The notes below the pieces were generated by a model that did not search any database, was not told where the DNA came from, and worked only from the letters and a program-made list of their open reading frames with translations. From positions 186,001 through 250,000 of the forward strand of contig JANFOE010002256.1 in the NCBI GenBank assembly GCA_025667525.1: DNA of 64,000 nucleotides, written 5' to 3'. Positions 55,701-64,000 of the stretch are shown here, piece by piece. The translations under genes and the position numbers were made by a program. Each line of letters opens with the position of its first letter. The first letter of the stretch is position 1. Origin of the DNA: Glebionis coronaria (Eukaryota > Streptophyta > Magnoliopsida > Asterales > Asteraceae).

Positions 55701-57142
55701 TCGTCGACATAATAGAGCCCATGTTTCTCAGTGCCACGCCCAATAATCCTCCCCGTCTTGATATCCTGTAAAAGACAAAAAGTCGGATGCATGAGTGCTG
55801 AACAGTTTAATTCTTTTGTTACATGGCTAATGGATAACAATTTATGCGATAATGAAGGGACATAAAGACAATTATGAAGTTTAATATCCCGATTAAATTT
55901 GATGGTTCCTCCATTTTTCACACCCATTTTTCCTCCGTTTGCAGTTTCGATGTGAGTTTTCATGGGTCGGGTCATTTTAACAAAATCCGAAACGTCGTAA
56001 GTCATTGTGTCGGTAGCACCACAATCGAAAATCCAAGAATCACTGGGCCTGTCTCCATAAGTTTGGGCTGTACCTGCCACAGAAAATGAAGAGCCGCAGC
56101 TGCCTTCCGGACCTCCGGCCGCCGCCGCCGCTAGCCCACCGGGTCCTTTGCTGGTGTTCGGCTGGTTGGTAGGAGTCTTCTTCTCCGATTTAGGGTTTTT
56201 CCCCCCTTTCTTGTGGTCATTGGTCCACCAATCCGGATAGCCCACGATCCGAAAACATTGCTCTTTGGTGTGTCTTGACATCCCACATTCTTCACAGGTT
56301 AGATGAGATTTATCTTCTTTAATGAATGGTTTTTTTCCATCATTCCGGCGGTATCCACGACCCGACAGCCCGACTCCATCCTTCTCGCCAGAACCGGCAA
56401 CAAGTCCGGTGGCTATGCCGTGGCTTTCGGTGGTAGTTGTTCCCAGAATATTCTGGTGAGCGGCTTCCTTTCGAACTGTTGCGTATGCCGTTTCGGCGGT
56501 GGGGAGCGTATCGAGTCGAAGTATTTCCCGTTTAATTGGGTCAAACCTTCGATCCAATCCATGAAGAAACTGAAAGAGTTTCTGTTCAGATCTTACTTTG
56601 GCATAAACTTTAATGTCATCGGCACACGTCATGGGGTTGGGATCGATTCTGTCGATTTCCCCCCATACCCCTTGAAGTGCGATCCAGAATTCTTCGAGTG
56701 TTTTTTCATTTTGCTTGAGTTCATTGGCTTTAACATGGAGGTTGAATATTTGCAACTTGTCCTTACCACTACTATATGTGGTTGCGAGGATATCCCAAAG
56801 CATTTTTGCGGTTGGGTATTCGGTGAGGTTTCCGGCAATTTCGGGTTCTATGTTTTGAGTAAGCCATGAAAACACGATTAAATCTTCCTGTTCCCATGTT
56901 TCGAATGATTCATGGGTGGATTCTGGTGGCTCTTTTGTTAAATGGGCGAGTAACGTTTTTGACTTTCCCCCAATTGCGACTCGGATCATGCGAGTCCATA
57001 AGGGATAATTGTGATTATTGAGTTTAAGGTTTATTTGTAGGTTGTCGGATAATTTTGGTGGCTGTGATGGTTGTTGGTTGTTTTTCAGGAGGTTGGCAAT
57101 TTGGATGGCTAATTCGGAACCAGCGCCGCCGTCTCCGGACAT
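52783..57142 (-). pseudogene. Copia Gag-Pol, three frameshifts and an altered integrase residue
   Basis: Order from 57142 leftward: Gag (LNNHNYPLWTRMI), CCHC knuckle (CEECGMSRHTKEQCF), aspartic protease with an altered active site (IFDCGATD where DSGAT is usual), pre-integrase HHCC (WHRRLGHPSSS, CETCILAKSH), integrase (HSDVWGP, RSDNGGEYV), RT ([29 protein letters not shown]) and RNase H (YTDADWAGDKGNRRSTSGYF, SSAEAEYRG). The third DDE residue is changed: NGVAQRKNR instead of NGVAERKNR (codon 55166-55168, a G-to-C change on the coding strand). Frame breaks are at a C8 run (54750-54757), at GGGG (53858-53861) and at an A5 run (53591-53595). The rest of the reading frame is well kept. Confidence 0.92.
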
Positions 57143-57219
57143 GGTGGCTGCTGGTTATTGATGCGTATGGTGGGTTTAAAAGGTAGATGATGAGATCGAA
57201 TAAGAAGGCTGTGATACCA

Positions 57220-57460
57220 TCTTAATCATAAAGGATTGCAAGTATTTTTTTATTGTTATTGTGATGATTTACATTGAGTTACAAAGGTCCCTATTTATAC
57301 AGGGATTAGTAAGATCTAAAACAGGAAATGATTTCCTTGTTGGCCTTTGATTGCTCATTTCTTGGTCCATAATTCTTGTGATTTCTTGGTCCCTAATTCT
57401 CGGTTGTATTCAAGGAAATGATGGTATTGTTCTGATCTTGAAATCCTTTTCATTCTAACA
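57220..57460 (-). repeat. 5' LTR of the 4.9-kb Copia element
   Basis: Right copy, upstream of the PBS on the minus strand. CCCTGTATAAATAGGGACC near 57287-57305 (minus) contains the TATA box. Confidence 0.9.
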
Positions 57461-57465
57461 CTAAT

Positions 57466-58125
57466 CCTTCACCCCCAAGTCTTCGACCCGTATGGAATCC
57501 TCTTAGAGTTGAGCTCGACCAAGTGTCAAAAAGGCTTGCCAAACAATTAAGCTGAACTCGCGCTTAGTCTAGTATCTACTTGTCTGTTTTGGGAATTGAT
57601 AGTAAAGGTTATTATTGTCTTGGATAAAATATCAAAAGTGATCATTTATCAATGAAACTGTGTAACTTTTGGTTTGGTTATATAACTAAAATAATAGAAA
57701 CTATAAGACCACTGCAATCACATATTTTGATTATACGCAAAGACTCAAAGAGGGTTCTTGTATCAGCATTTCATGCCGATCCTGAGTCTTAGCTGCAGAT
57801 AATGGTACCATCAGGTTTTCAACAAATCTTCACAACCTAACAAGGAAAACAATCAAAAATGAGAAAAACATCCCCTAAGAACACAATCTAAATGTATGGC
57901 ACTCGATGCACCCACTGCCAGCTCCTTATGTTGAAGCTTGTATATGTCGTTTTAGAGTAATCGAAGCTTGTATACACCACTCCATATATCTTGGCAAAGG
58001 GACAAGCTAAGGCCCTCGGTCTGATGCTGCAATCGGTGGGGTAGTTGGCCGCCGAGGCCTGTGCAGGGTGCATGGCAGATACAGTAAATCCTAATTGTAT
58101 GTTAAATCTGAAGAATGTAGTTAGA
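57466..58125. other. Intergenic, no gene recognised
   Basis: Contains a 61-codon minus ORF (58073-57888) reading MHPAQASAANYPTD and ACPFAKIYGVVYTSF. It has protein-like composition but no family I recognise. Confidence 0.35.
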
Positions 58126-58347
58126 CTAACGAAGGAAGTAATTGGGGGTTTTCCCGACTTGCTCCGCTCTCACCCATTTTGACCCGTTACCCAATCCACC
58201 CGATATAATTAAAATCTTCTCCTGCACATCAGTCGGATTCCCGACTTTGCTTAATTTCACATTTTGGTGAAACTGTCTTAAGTTCCTTTCCTGCCATATG
58301 TAAAAAAACTGTGCAACAAGGAAAAGCTTTATCATACAATTTGACAA
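58126..58347 (-). mobile_element. LINE ORF2 C-terminal fragment
   Basis: A 73-codon frame with FLVAQFFYIWQERNLRQFHQ, the motif near the C-terminus of plant L1-type LINE proteins (VYFIWQERN.R.F), then VQEKILII. No RT core remains. Confidence 0.5.
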
Positions 58348-58826
58348 ATTTGCAATCTTCTTTAATGTAACTATTCTAGAAAATATATGTAACTATTCTG
58401 GACGTCAATGCTATTTAGTCTAAAAGCTAACATAGAAGTTTTTAAAAATTTTGGTAGCATTCGTTGCCATTAGCCGAGTGTCAGCTTTTAAGATGTGAGT
58501 TATCAGCACCACCGTATTGACTGAACTAAGACCAGTTTCCCTACAGTATGAAGCGTCACTCACATTGTTAATATAAACTTAATGCAAGGAAATTCTTTCC
58601 GATATAAAAAAAAGGAACCTATAGCTGCATATTATCTCGGCCCATAACATAAGGATATGTTTCACTCATCTAATCTTTTGTGGTTAGAATCCCCAACGCC
58701 AATCAGACCACTTGTCCCCTCTTGGCCTACGAAAGTAAGAAGATTGCTGCTCAAACAAACAGTTCACACAATAAGATCATTTAAGACAATCTGAACCATG
58801 TAGTTATAAGTTTAGACTAAAGAATT
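58348..58826. other. Intergenic, no gene supported
   Basis: A short minus-strand stretch near 58700-58760 reads YFRRPRGDKWSDWRWGF after an AG, like an isolated exon. No flanking exons are identified. Confidence 0.3.
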
Positions 58827-58902
58827 GGAGAGGGGCCTCGCGAACGCAGGCCCCCACAGCAACAAATTACGATGTAGAGTTGACCACTTGGGTCGATCTT
58901 AC
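58827..58902 (-). pseudogene. U1: U1 snRNA 3' half (second copy)
   Basis: Minus strand: GTAAGATCGACCCAAGTGG, CAACTCTACATCGTAATTTG (normal Sm site), TGCTGTGGGGGCC, 3' hairpin CTGCGTTCGCGAGG, and a perfect 3' box CA-ATTCTTT-AGTCTAA just downstream (58813-58828). The whole 5' half is gone. A perfect USE ATCCCACATCG (58918-58928) stands only 15 nt upstream. It has the same architecture as the copy at 51221. Confidence 0.85.
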
Positions 58903-58917
58903 CTTTAATCTCCCAAC

Positions 58918-58928
58918 CGATGTGGGAT
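58918..58928 (-). promoter_or_regulatory. USE left in front of the U1 3' half
   Basis: Perfect ATCCCACATCG on the minus strand, without a TATA box. It was probably brought next to the U1 3' half by a deletion of about 100 nt. Confidence 0.6.
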
Positions 58929-59196
58929 ACTGGGATATCTCAGTATACATAAAGTTAAGCAATTTACTACTAGCAGGTTAGTTTTAGCAAATCGTACTTG
59001 ATGATATGAGATGTAAGTTTATACTTTTTATTTGGACCGAAGAAATACACGTACTCACACCATAGACGCGTGCCTTTAGCTCACAACCACTTTGTCGATG
59101 AACAACTTATCTAGACCTAGAATACAGCAAAATATGCTTCATGATTCATGTGGGCGAGATGTAAGTTATTCAACTATAATATTCATCGTCGCTATT

Positions 59197-59634
59197 TTAC
59201 AACGAAGCGATTCCCTTGAATCGATATAGCATAATCAAAACCAATGTTGATAACATGGCATCTTCTACTAAACTTAACTCGAGTTGTTTGAGTACTTGAC
59301 TAACTGGTTCAACTGTTATCCATCCAAGCCCCGATATGGCCACATCACGAGCAGGTCTATAAGATGGATTATAACAAGAGCCAAATGTACGCATAAAAGG
59401 AGAGGCTATAAGACTGTATTAATCTATGCTAGTACATAATACATACCTTTTGGTGTCGTCAAATCTTAAGTGTAACTCACGAACAGAAAATGGTACCTTA
59501 GTCACAACTAATATAATTGGATTTGAACCGTCAAGATCAGGCACCTGAACAGAACGAGTATGAACTTTTGACATATCTGTCACATGAACAATCCAGCCAA
59601 ACAACAAAGTACCCAAAACAAGCAGCATTAACAA
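59197..59634 (-). pseudogene. Fragment of a YqeH/BPG2/NOA1-type circularly permuted GTPase
   Basis: Two exon-like pieces. 59634-59455 reads LLFGWIVHVTDM and DLDGSNPIILVVTKVPFSVR, the latter resembling the G4 motif (TKVD) placed early in permuted GTPases, here with P for D. It ends at a GTATGT donor near 59449. 59380-59230 reads CYNPSYRPARDVAISGLGWI, then TVEPVSQVL, resembling the SGLGW region near the C-terminus of that family. Relatives act in chloroplast or mitochondrial ribosome assembly. The GTP-binding P-loop region is absent, so this is a fragment. It starts 14 nt behind the U2 3' end, and a more decayed equivalent lies behind the split U2 at 8.7 kb. Confidence 0.4.
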
Positions 59635-59647
59635 TGAACTAGTAATT

Positions 59648-59846
59648 GGAGGGGTGCGCCAAGCCTAGGCAGTAGTGCAACGCCAAGGCGACACGTGAAG
59701 AACCCCAGCAGCAAGCTGCTGTGATGGATTCTTCCCCCATAAAAAATAAGATTAATATCGAGTGAACCGATGGCTCACATATCAGATATTAAACTGATAA
59801 GAACAGATACTACACTTGATCTTAGCCAAAAGGCCGAGAAAGGTAT
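59648..59846 (-). ncRNA. U2: U2 snRNA gene, intact
   Basis: A complete U2 of 199 nt. Starts ATACCTTTCTCGGCCTTTTG, GCTAAGATCAAG and the branch-site recognition element GTAGTATCTGTTCTTATCAG follow, then stem IIa (GTGAGCCATCGGTTCAC), a U-rich Sm region (TTATTTTTTATG), stem III (GAAGAATCC..) and stem IV ending GGCGCACCCCTCC. A fair 3' box (CA-ATTACT-AGTTCAT) lies downstream. The promoter is complete. It is the intact paralogue of the gene split by the MULE and probably the functional U2 of this window. Confidence 0.93.
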
Positions 59847-59870
59847 GCTTGTTACATTCACATGCCTTTG

Positions 59871-59923
59871 TTTTTATAGTCAACTCCAACTTGTCTATTT
59901 ACTTCACCCAGCGGATGTGGGAT
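59871..59923 (-). promoter_or_regulatory. Promoter of the intact U2 gene
   Basis: ATCCCACATCC (59913-59923; last base C instead of G), a 34-nt gap, TATAAAAA (59871-59878), then 24 nt to the start. It is nearly identical to 13766-13818. Confidence 0.85.
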
Positions 59924-59929
59924 AGGACA

Positions 59930-61677
59930 TAGGAGCAATGGGCTTTACAGAAAATAAATTTGTCAAGTTTTTGCTTTTCTTTAGACACGCCTTAATACAT
60001 CTATCATCCATGGGCAAAAGATATCAGATTTATCTTAGAACACCATCTATCTATGTATTTTCTAAAGCAAAAACAGTGAAAGAAAAAGAAGACTATCATT
60101 GATAGAAACTACAAATGTTGCTAAAATTGTGATGTCAAATAAGAATAAAAGAAGGAAAAAAAACGAGGAGCAAGACTAGGTTGGTCGAGTGTATTAAAGA
60201 GGCTTCACGTACAACAAAGTGTGAAGTGCATGGGAAAAATCTACCAGACTTGCCAAGGTAGGTAAATCCACTGATATCGTTTATTGTAGCCGAAGCAATC
60301 GTCGTGTGAAACTAAAGACGACAATCTTGACTAAAAGAAAATAACTTTTGGCGATTTTCAAATTTTTTTTTTGTTCATATTGGCTCTTCTGATCTATTTA
60401 TATGTAATGAATCGAATTGAGGCAAACATTTTGCAACCTTGTTTTGTATCAGAAATGGGCAACTAGGTTAATATATATATATTTCCAAGTTCTTAAATGT
60501 CAAAATGTGTGCATTGTTCGTATGATCCGGTTTTGCCGTAGGATTGTAAGATCCAAAACCGTTCTTGTACCGTTAGATCTTACTCTTTGACTACATTGAA
60601 TGTCATACTCCGTATAAACTGAAGATAAATTTTATAACCTCGTAAGGAGGAAATATGAGAGATTATGACATTTGAGTAAGATCTTGAGATCCTAATACTG
60701 CAAAGACAAAACCGATCAGTTGTAAGCTCCTGATTCCAAGCAACCAAGGGCTTAGACCTAGAGCCCAAATACTAAGCACAATAAAATGTGCATTAATACA
60801 ATAACCTATGTCGTATGTTCATGGTGCCTTAGCAGAAAATTAACCTCGTCATCAAAACATGTAGAGCGTATGCAAAAAAGTGTGCACAGCAACTTAAAAT
60901 AAATTACTAGAAGAAGTACCATATTCAAGTAAAGTAAAATGGCGAAATCCCAAACAAAAAGCAACAGCTATGTACAACACGAATGTTTTAATAGTTTTGA
61001 CAGTCGTGTTTACCTAAACAGCAGGCATCAAATTCGAAAGTACAATATATGCCAAGAAACATAGCACATGCACAACCTAAAAATCTACCAACGGTTGTGG
61101 TCCGATTAACACATAGATCCTCAGATATTGAGAATGACTTCACTTTGTCTTGAACAGATCTGTGGTTTAACATCAGGACACTCAGCAGCAGCGGATTTTA
61201 TAGCTGCTGCGTACGCTTCTACTACGTCTGATATGCCTGTTTAGTCAATTGGTATCAGAAAGGTTTATACAATCCATCATGAAGCTTACCATTTCCATGA
61301 TTCTATCTTGAACTCTACTTGTTCAAGTAAACTACAGATGGTGACTACAATGCAGCAACATACAAGTTTTGGTAGTTGAGATGTTGAACTGCATTTTTTT
61401 TTCTGCATAAATTATGCAAGGATCCTTTAGCATGTCAAGGACATCAGCTGCATAAATTGTTCACTTCCACGAGAATATGAAACTGTAATTCCCATAATAT
61501 ACGAATAGTAAGAAGAAATACAGTAACTTTAATTTATAAAGATTACGAACTTTAGGTACATCTACTCTATTTACACAGGGCATAACCGTCTAGTGTTACC
61601 ACGCTTATATAAGTCGTCATATCCTATCTCTAGCTGCTATGTTCAAATATGTACCATAATGATCATCATCATAAACT
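59930..61677. other. Noncoding, partly duplicated from the left block
   Basis: 60108-60280 matches 14678-14860 downstream of the split U2. 61417-61455 is an inverted copy of about 14428-14470, and 61650-61680 an inverted copy of about 14395-14420. No supported gene. Confidence 0.5.
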
Positions 61678-62379
61678 GGTTTACGAGGTTGTTATGACTA
61701 AACATGAAAAAGATTTTCATAAACTAGAAAATCAGCACAAACAAGTGAGCTTATGAGATATAAGCCTATATCACATAAGCTCATATATAAACTTGAATAA
61801 TATCATAGTATTGTTGAATAATATCAATATATCATAAAACCTTCCCCTATTAACAATATTCTCACAATTTGTGAGACTCTGTAACATTCTTCTGTCGTGG
61901 TCAGCGGGATTAGGTCAAAATTCTGGTATGCTACAACTTTATGGTTCGATTTTCTGGTGTACTGCAATTCCATGGTTCGAGTTCTGGTCTGCTGCAATTT
62001 TCCTTTCGCCAGTTCTAGTATTCTATCTCCAAACAATTTGCAGTCAAATGTTGTCAAGTTTAAAACACGTCAGCTGTTTCGGATAGATTTTAGGTTTTGG
62101 TCATAGTAGGTACACATCTGCTCTTGCTCTCTGCCCAATTCTATAACATGTTCCCTTCATTTATCTCCTTATTGATGGATCATGTTGATAAACAACTTAC
62201 TGGGTGGTTGTTTTAGCTTATTTAACGGGCTTGCGAGCTTATTGAGAAATTTGATAAGTTTATAAGCCCATTTGTAATGGCTTAAAACCACGAGGTTGAT
62301 ACGCTTTTAAGCCATTTAAACTGAGCTTGTGGGTTTATCAGATTTTCAAACAATATATGAGCTTATATGATTTTGGCTT
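61678..62379 (+). repeat. Segmental duplication, right copy
   Basis: Matches 17797-18458 in order and orientation with scattered changes and one internal insertion (around 61920-61970). Confidence 0.75.
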
Positions 62380-62481
62380 ATATTTCATAAGCTCATTTTT
62401 TAGCTCATATGTTTATCCTTAGCAAAGCACACCCCAAATGACCTTGGTTAAAAGTCGAGCTAGGTTGTGCAACAAGGGCAG

Positions 62482-62730
62482 TCAGTGAGGACGAGATATA
62501 TGGGAGGACGAAGACGAAGCATTCTTCCTGTTCATGCGGAATTCAGCTAGGGATAAAATGGAGCGGGTGTCTTCCAAGTTCGGGAACGCGTCTTTGTTTA
62601 GCATGATGTGAGCCACATGTTCATATTTGTCAATGAGACCATTTACGGCATATGTGACCAAGTCATCTTCGGTCATGTTAGACCCGAGGTTATCCAAATG
62701 TGATGCAAGTGAGTCCCGAAAAGAGTGAGT
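62482..62730 (-). pseudogene. Copia gag fragment
   Basis: Reads FRDSLASHLDNLGSNMTEDD, then LVTYAVNGLIDKYEHVAHIM and FPNLEDTRSILSLAEFRMNR, the middle part of a TNT1/Tork-like gag (LDNLGSP.SE.DLV.Y..NGLP.KY pattern). No other part of the element adjoins it on this strand. The first 50 bp are duplicated at 8165-8215. Confidence 0.7.
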
Positions 62731-62768
62731 GTGTCATCATTTCTTGAGTTGTCTTCTGCAGGACAACA

Positions 62769-63033
62769 GTGTATGCAACTCCCAATTCTGATTCAGATTC
62801 CCACTCGCTTTTTATGGAGCTTTCTCGTTTTCTTGTTCCCGGAGTTCCTGAATTGCCCTTAGCAAATTTCCTCCACATGATTTCAAAAACAGAATTAAGC
62901 AACATTGAGGAGCAAATGGAGTTGTTTTTGACAAATAAGCGAAAACTATTGAAGCTCCCAAGTGAAGAATCCGAGTGTATTAGGCCCGACCCAACATACA
63001 AAAGGACACGACCCATGGGCCTGGATAATCTTA
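62769..63033 (+). pseudogene. Possible fragment of a NO VEIN-like gene
   Basis: A frame with SHSLFMELSRFLVPGVPELP, LANFLHMISKTELSNIEEQM and KRKLLKLPSEESECI resembles, from memory, a conserved segment of plant NO VEIN-like proteins (ELSRLL..GTPELHLANFLHMIT..). It lacks both ends and abuts a Copia LTR at 63039. The antisense ORF is a shadow. The assignment is tentative. Confidence 0.35.
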
Positions 63034-63038
63034 CCCGC

Positions 63039-63275
63039 TGTTTACATTAGGACAAGTTTAGCAGTTATGGAACGGTTACAAACGGTTATTCATCACAACG
63101 TTCATTTTCATGAAACGTCGTGACCATTAGTCAACACCGTTTCGACAAGTATATATAGAATAGAACTTCTATCGTGTAAAGATGATGATTAATTATACAT
63201 TTGTTATTATACGATTAATACAAAGTTAGTTTCGGTATATTGTTTTTGATTCGATCCGTGCTTGTTTCTCCAACA
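63039..63275 (+). repeat. 5' LTR of a Copia element running off the window
   Basis: Starts TGTTTACATTAGGAC and ends GTTTCTCCAACA; TATATATAG near 63151 is a TATA box. The PBS TGGCATCAGAGC (63278-63289, tRNA-Met type, one mismatch to the usual TGGTATCAGAGC) follows after 2 nt. The partner LTR is not in the window, so the left boundary is provisional. Confidence 0.65.
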
Positions 63276-64000
63276 TTTGGCATCAGAGCTTTGGTTGATC
63301 AAATCAAAGCCTTATCATCATATACCGTTTTTTTCCTGCCAAGGTTTCGTTTGTTTTTTTTTCTTTTCCAGAAAAACGCAAAACACCAACAACACAAATC
63401 TCATCAGAATCAATTCGATTCATTGAAGTGGTTGTTTTAAGGGGTTCCTACTTTCGCTACCAAGGTATAATTATACCGGCAACGAAAGGGTTTTTACCCA
63501 GAATCGTTTTGCAGATTTTTTTTGTTCTTATTGATTTCAATTTCTTGAAAAAAGAACAATTAACCAGAAAAAGAAAATACCCAGATACAGTTTTTAGAAC
63601 AAACCCAGATTTGAAACCCAAAAAAAAGTCAACGACAGGAAAATTAAAGATCATCAAAAGGGAACAAACACACCTGTTTGTAGATTCCACAGAATCATCC
63701 CTAAGCCTGAAAATCACCACGTGATTTTCCTCATATCCAAAAGCCCCAAAATCAATTGAGGCAATAAATCCCCAGATTACATCGAAACCAACGAAGGATT
63801 CGCATAGGAGGATTAAGGTTGCTACGAAATAGAATTCGTAGAACAGAAAATTGGATACAGGCGGCGTCGATTGGGTGACCAGAACCACCATCGAGAAACC
63901 TTCGATATCATCGAGGAAGAAGGATAAGAAACGGCCACAAAACATACAAACCGTTGTGTGTTTTTTTTTGTCTAAAGGAAAGAGGCCGGTTATAGAAAAG
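63276..64000 (+). mobile_element. PBS and leader of the truncated-by-window Copia element
   Basis: The PBS at 63278-63289 is followed by about 700 bp of leader without a recognisable gag start. The 162-codon minus ORF (63945-63457) has no domain signature and I treat it as a shadow. Confidence 0.5.

Larger units (their letters stand above)
52535..57460 (-). mobile_element. Copia LTR retrotransposon, 4.9 kb, nearly complete but frameshifted
   Basis: 241-bp LTRs (52535-52775 and 57220-57460) differ at about three positions. The 5-bp target duplication is CTAAT (52530-52534, 57461-57465). On the minus strand the PBS TGGTATCACAGCC (tRNA-Met type) follows the right LTR and the purine tract GAGGGGGAG precedes the left one. 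The LTRs read TGTTAG..TTAAGA, so the 3' end is GA rather than CA. Small size, short LTRs and gag type suggest an Ale-like lineage (tentative). It separates the U2/U6 composite locus from the rest of the right snRNA block. Confidence 0.92.

Noticed and set aside
63457..63945. 162-codon minus ORF near the window end
   Set aside because: No domain; it lies in the leader of a plus-strand Copia element and looks like a chance opening.
1..64000. U4, U5, U11 or U4atac genes to complete the cluster
   Set aside because: I looked for their conserved starts and loops (for example the U5 loop CGCCTTTTAC and the U4 start AGCTTTGCGC-like sequence) and found none; a covariance search could still find diverged copies.

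Overview
This is nuclear DNA from a flowering plant: A/T-rich, intron-bearing, full of LTR retrotransposons, MULEs, MITEs and LINE fragments, and carrying the plant snRNA upstream sequence element (USE, RTCCCACATCG). Several Copia pieces (a UBN2-type gag and a charged 3' ORF) resemble elements I associate with Asteraceae. That placement is an inference from memory, not a database result. There are almost no ordinary host protein genes; the best candidate is a single-exon B3/DUF313-like gene at 50.2 kb.

The most interesting content is a dispersed cluster of spliceosomal snRNA genes and relics in two blocks. Left block (3.0-17.6 kb): a U6 relic (-), U12 (-), U1 (+), U6atac (-), a U3-type promoter (+), a U2 gene (-) split by a 4.8-kb MULE, and five U6 copies within 1.6 kb. 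Right block (50.9-59.9 kb): a truncated U3, two 5'-deleted U1 pseudogenes, a U2/U6 composite locus and an intact U2 (-). Major-spliceosome (U1, U2, U6) and minor-spliceosome (U12, U6atac) RNAs thus lie together. USE-TATA spacing is 34 nt at the U1, U2 and U12 promoters (Pol II type) and about 24-26 nt at the U6, U6atac and U3 promoters (Pol III type). The blocks share flanking sequence, so they are partly segmental duplicates.

Mobile elements, left to right: a 1.7-kb foldback MULE (272-1981, 9-bp TSD); a MULE (8972-13728) with a MuDR-type transposase and an antisense two-exon GRF zinc-finger gene, inserted in U2; a 14.1-kb Athila-like Ty3/Gypsy element (18691-32795, TSD GAGGG) nested in a 5'-truncated LINE; a patchwork of minus-strand Copia pieces and LTR fragments (34.2-39.0 kb); a palindromic MITE (43721-44311); a decayed Copia element with 173-bp LTRs (44356-49834, TSD TAAAC); a Copia element with 241-bp LTRs and broken gag-pol (52535-57460, TSD CTAAT); and the left end of another Copia element running off the window (from 63039).

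The remaining long stretches (about 2-3, 3.1-5.4, 39-43.5, 57.5-58.1 and 60-61.6 kb) show no gene I can support.
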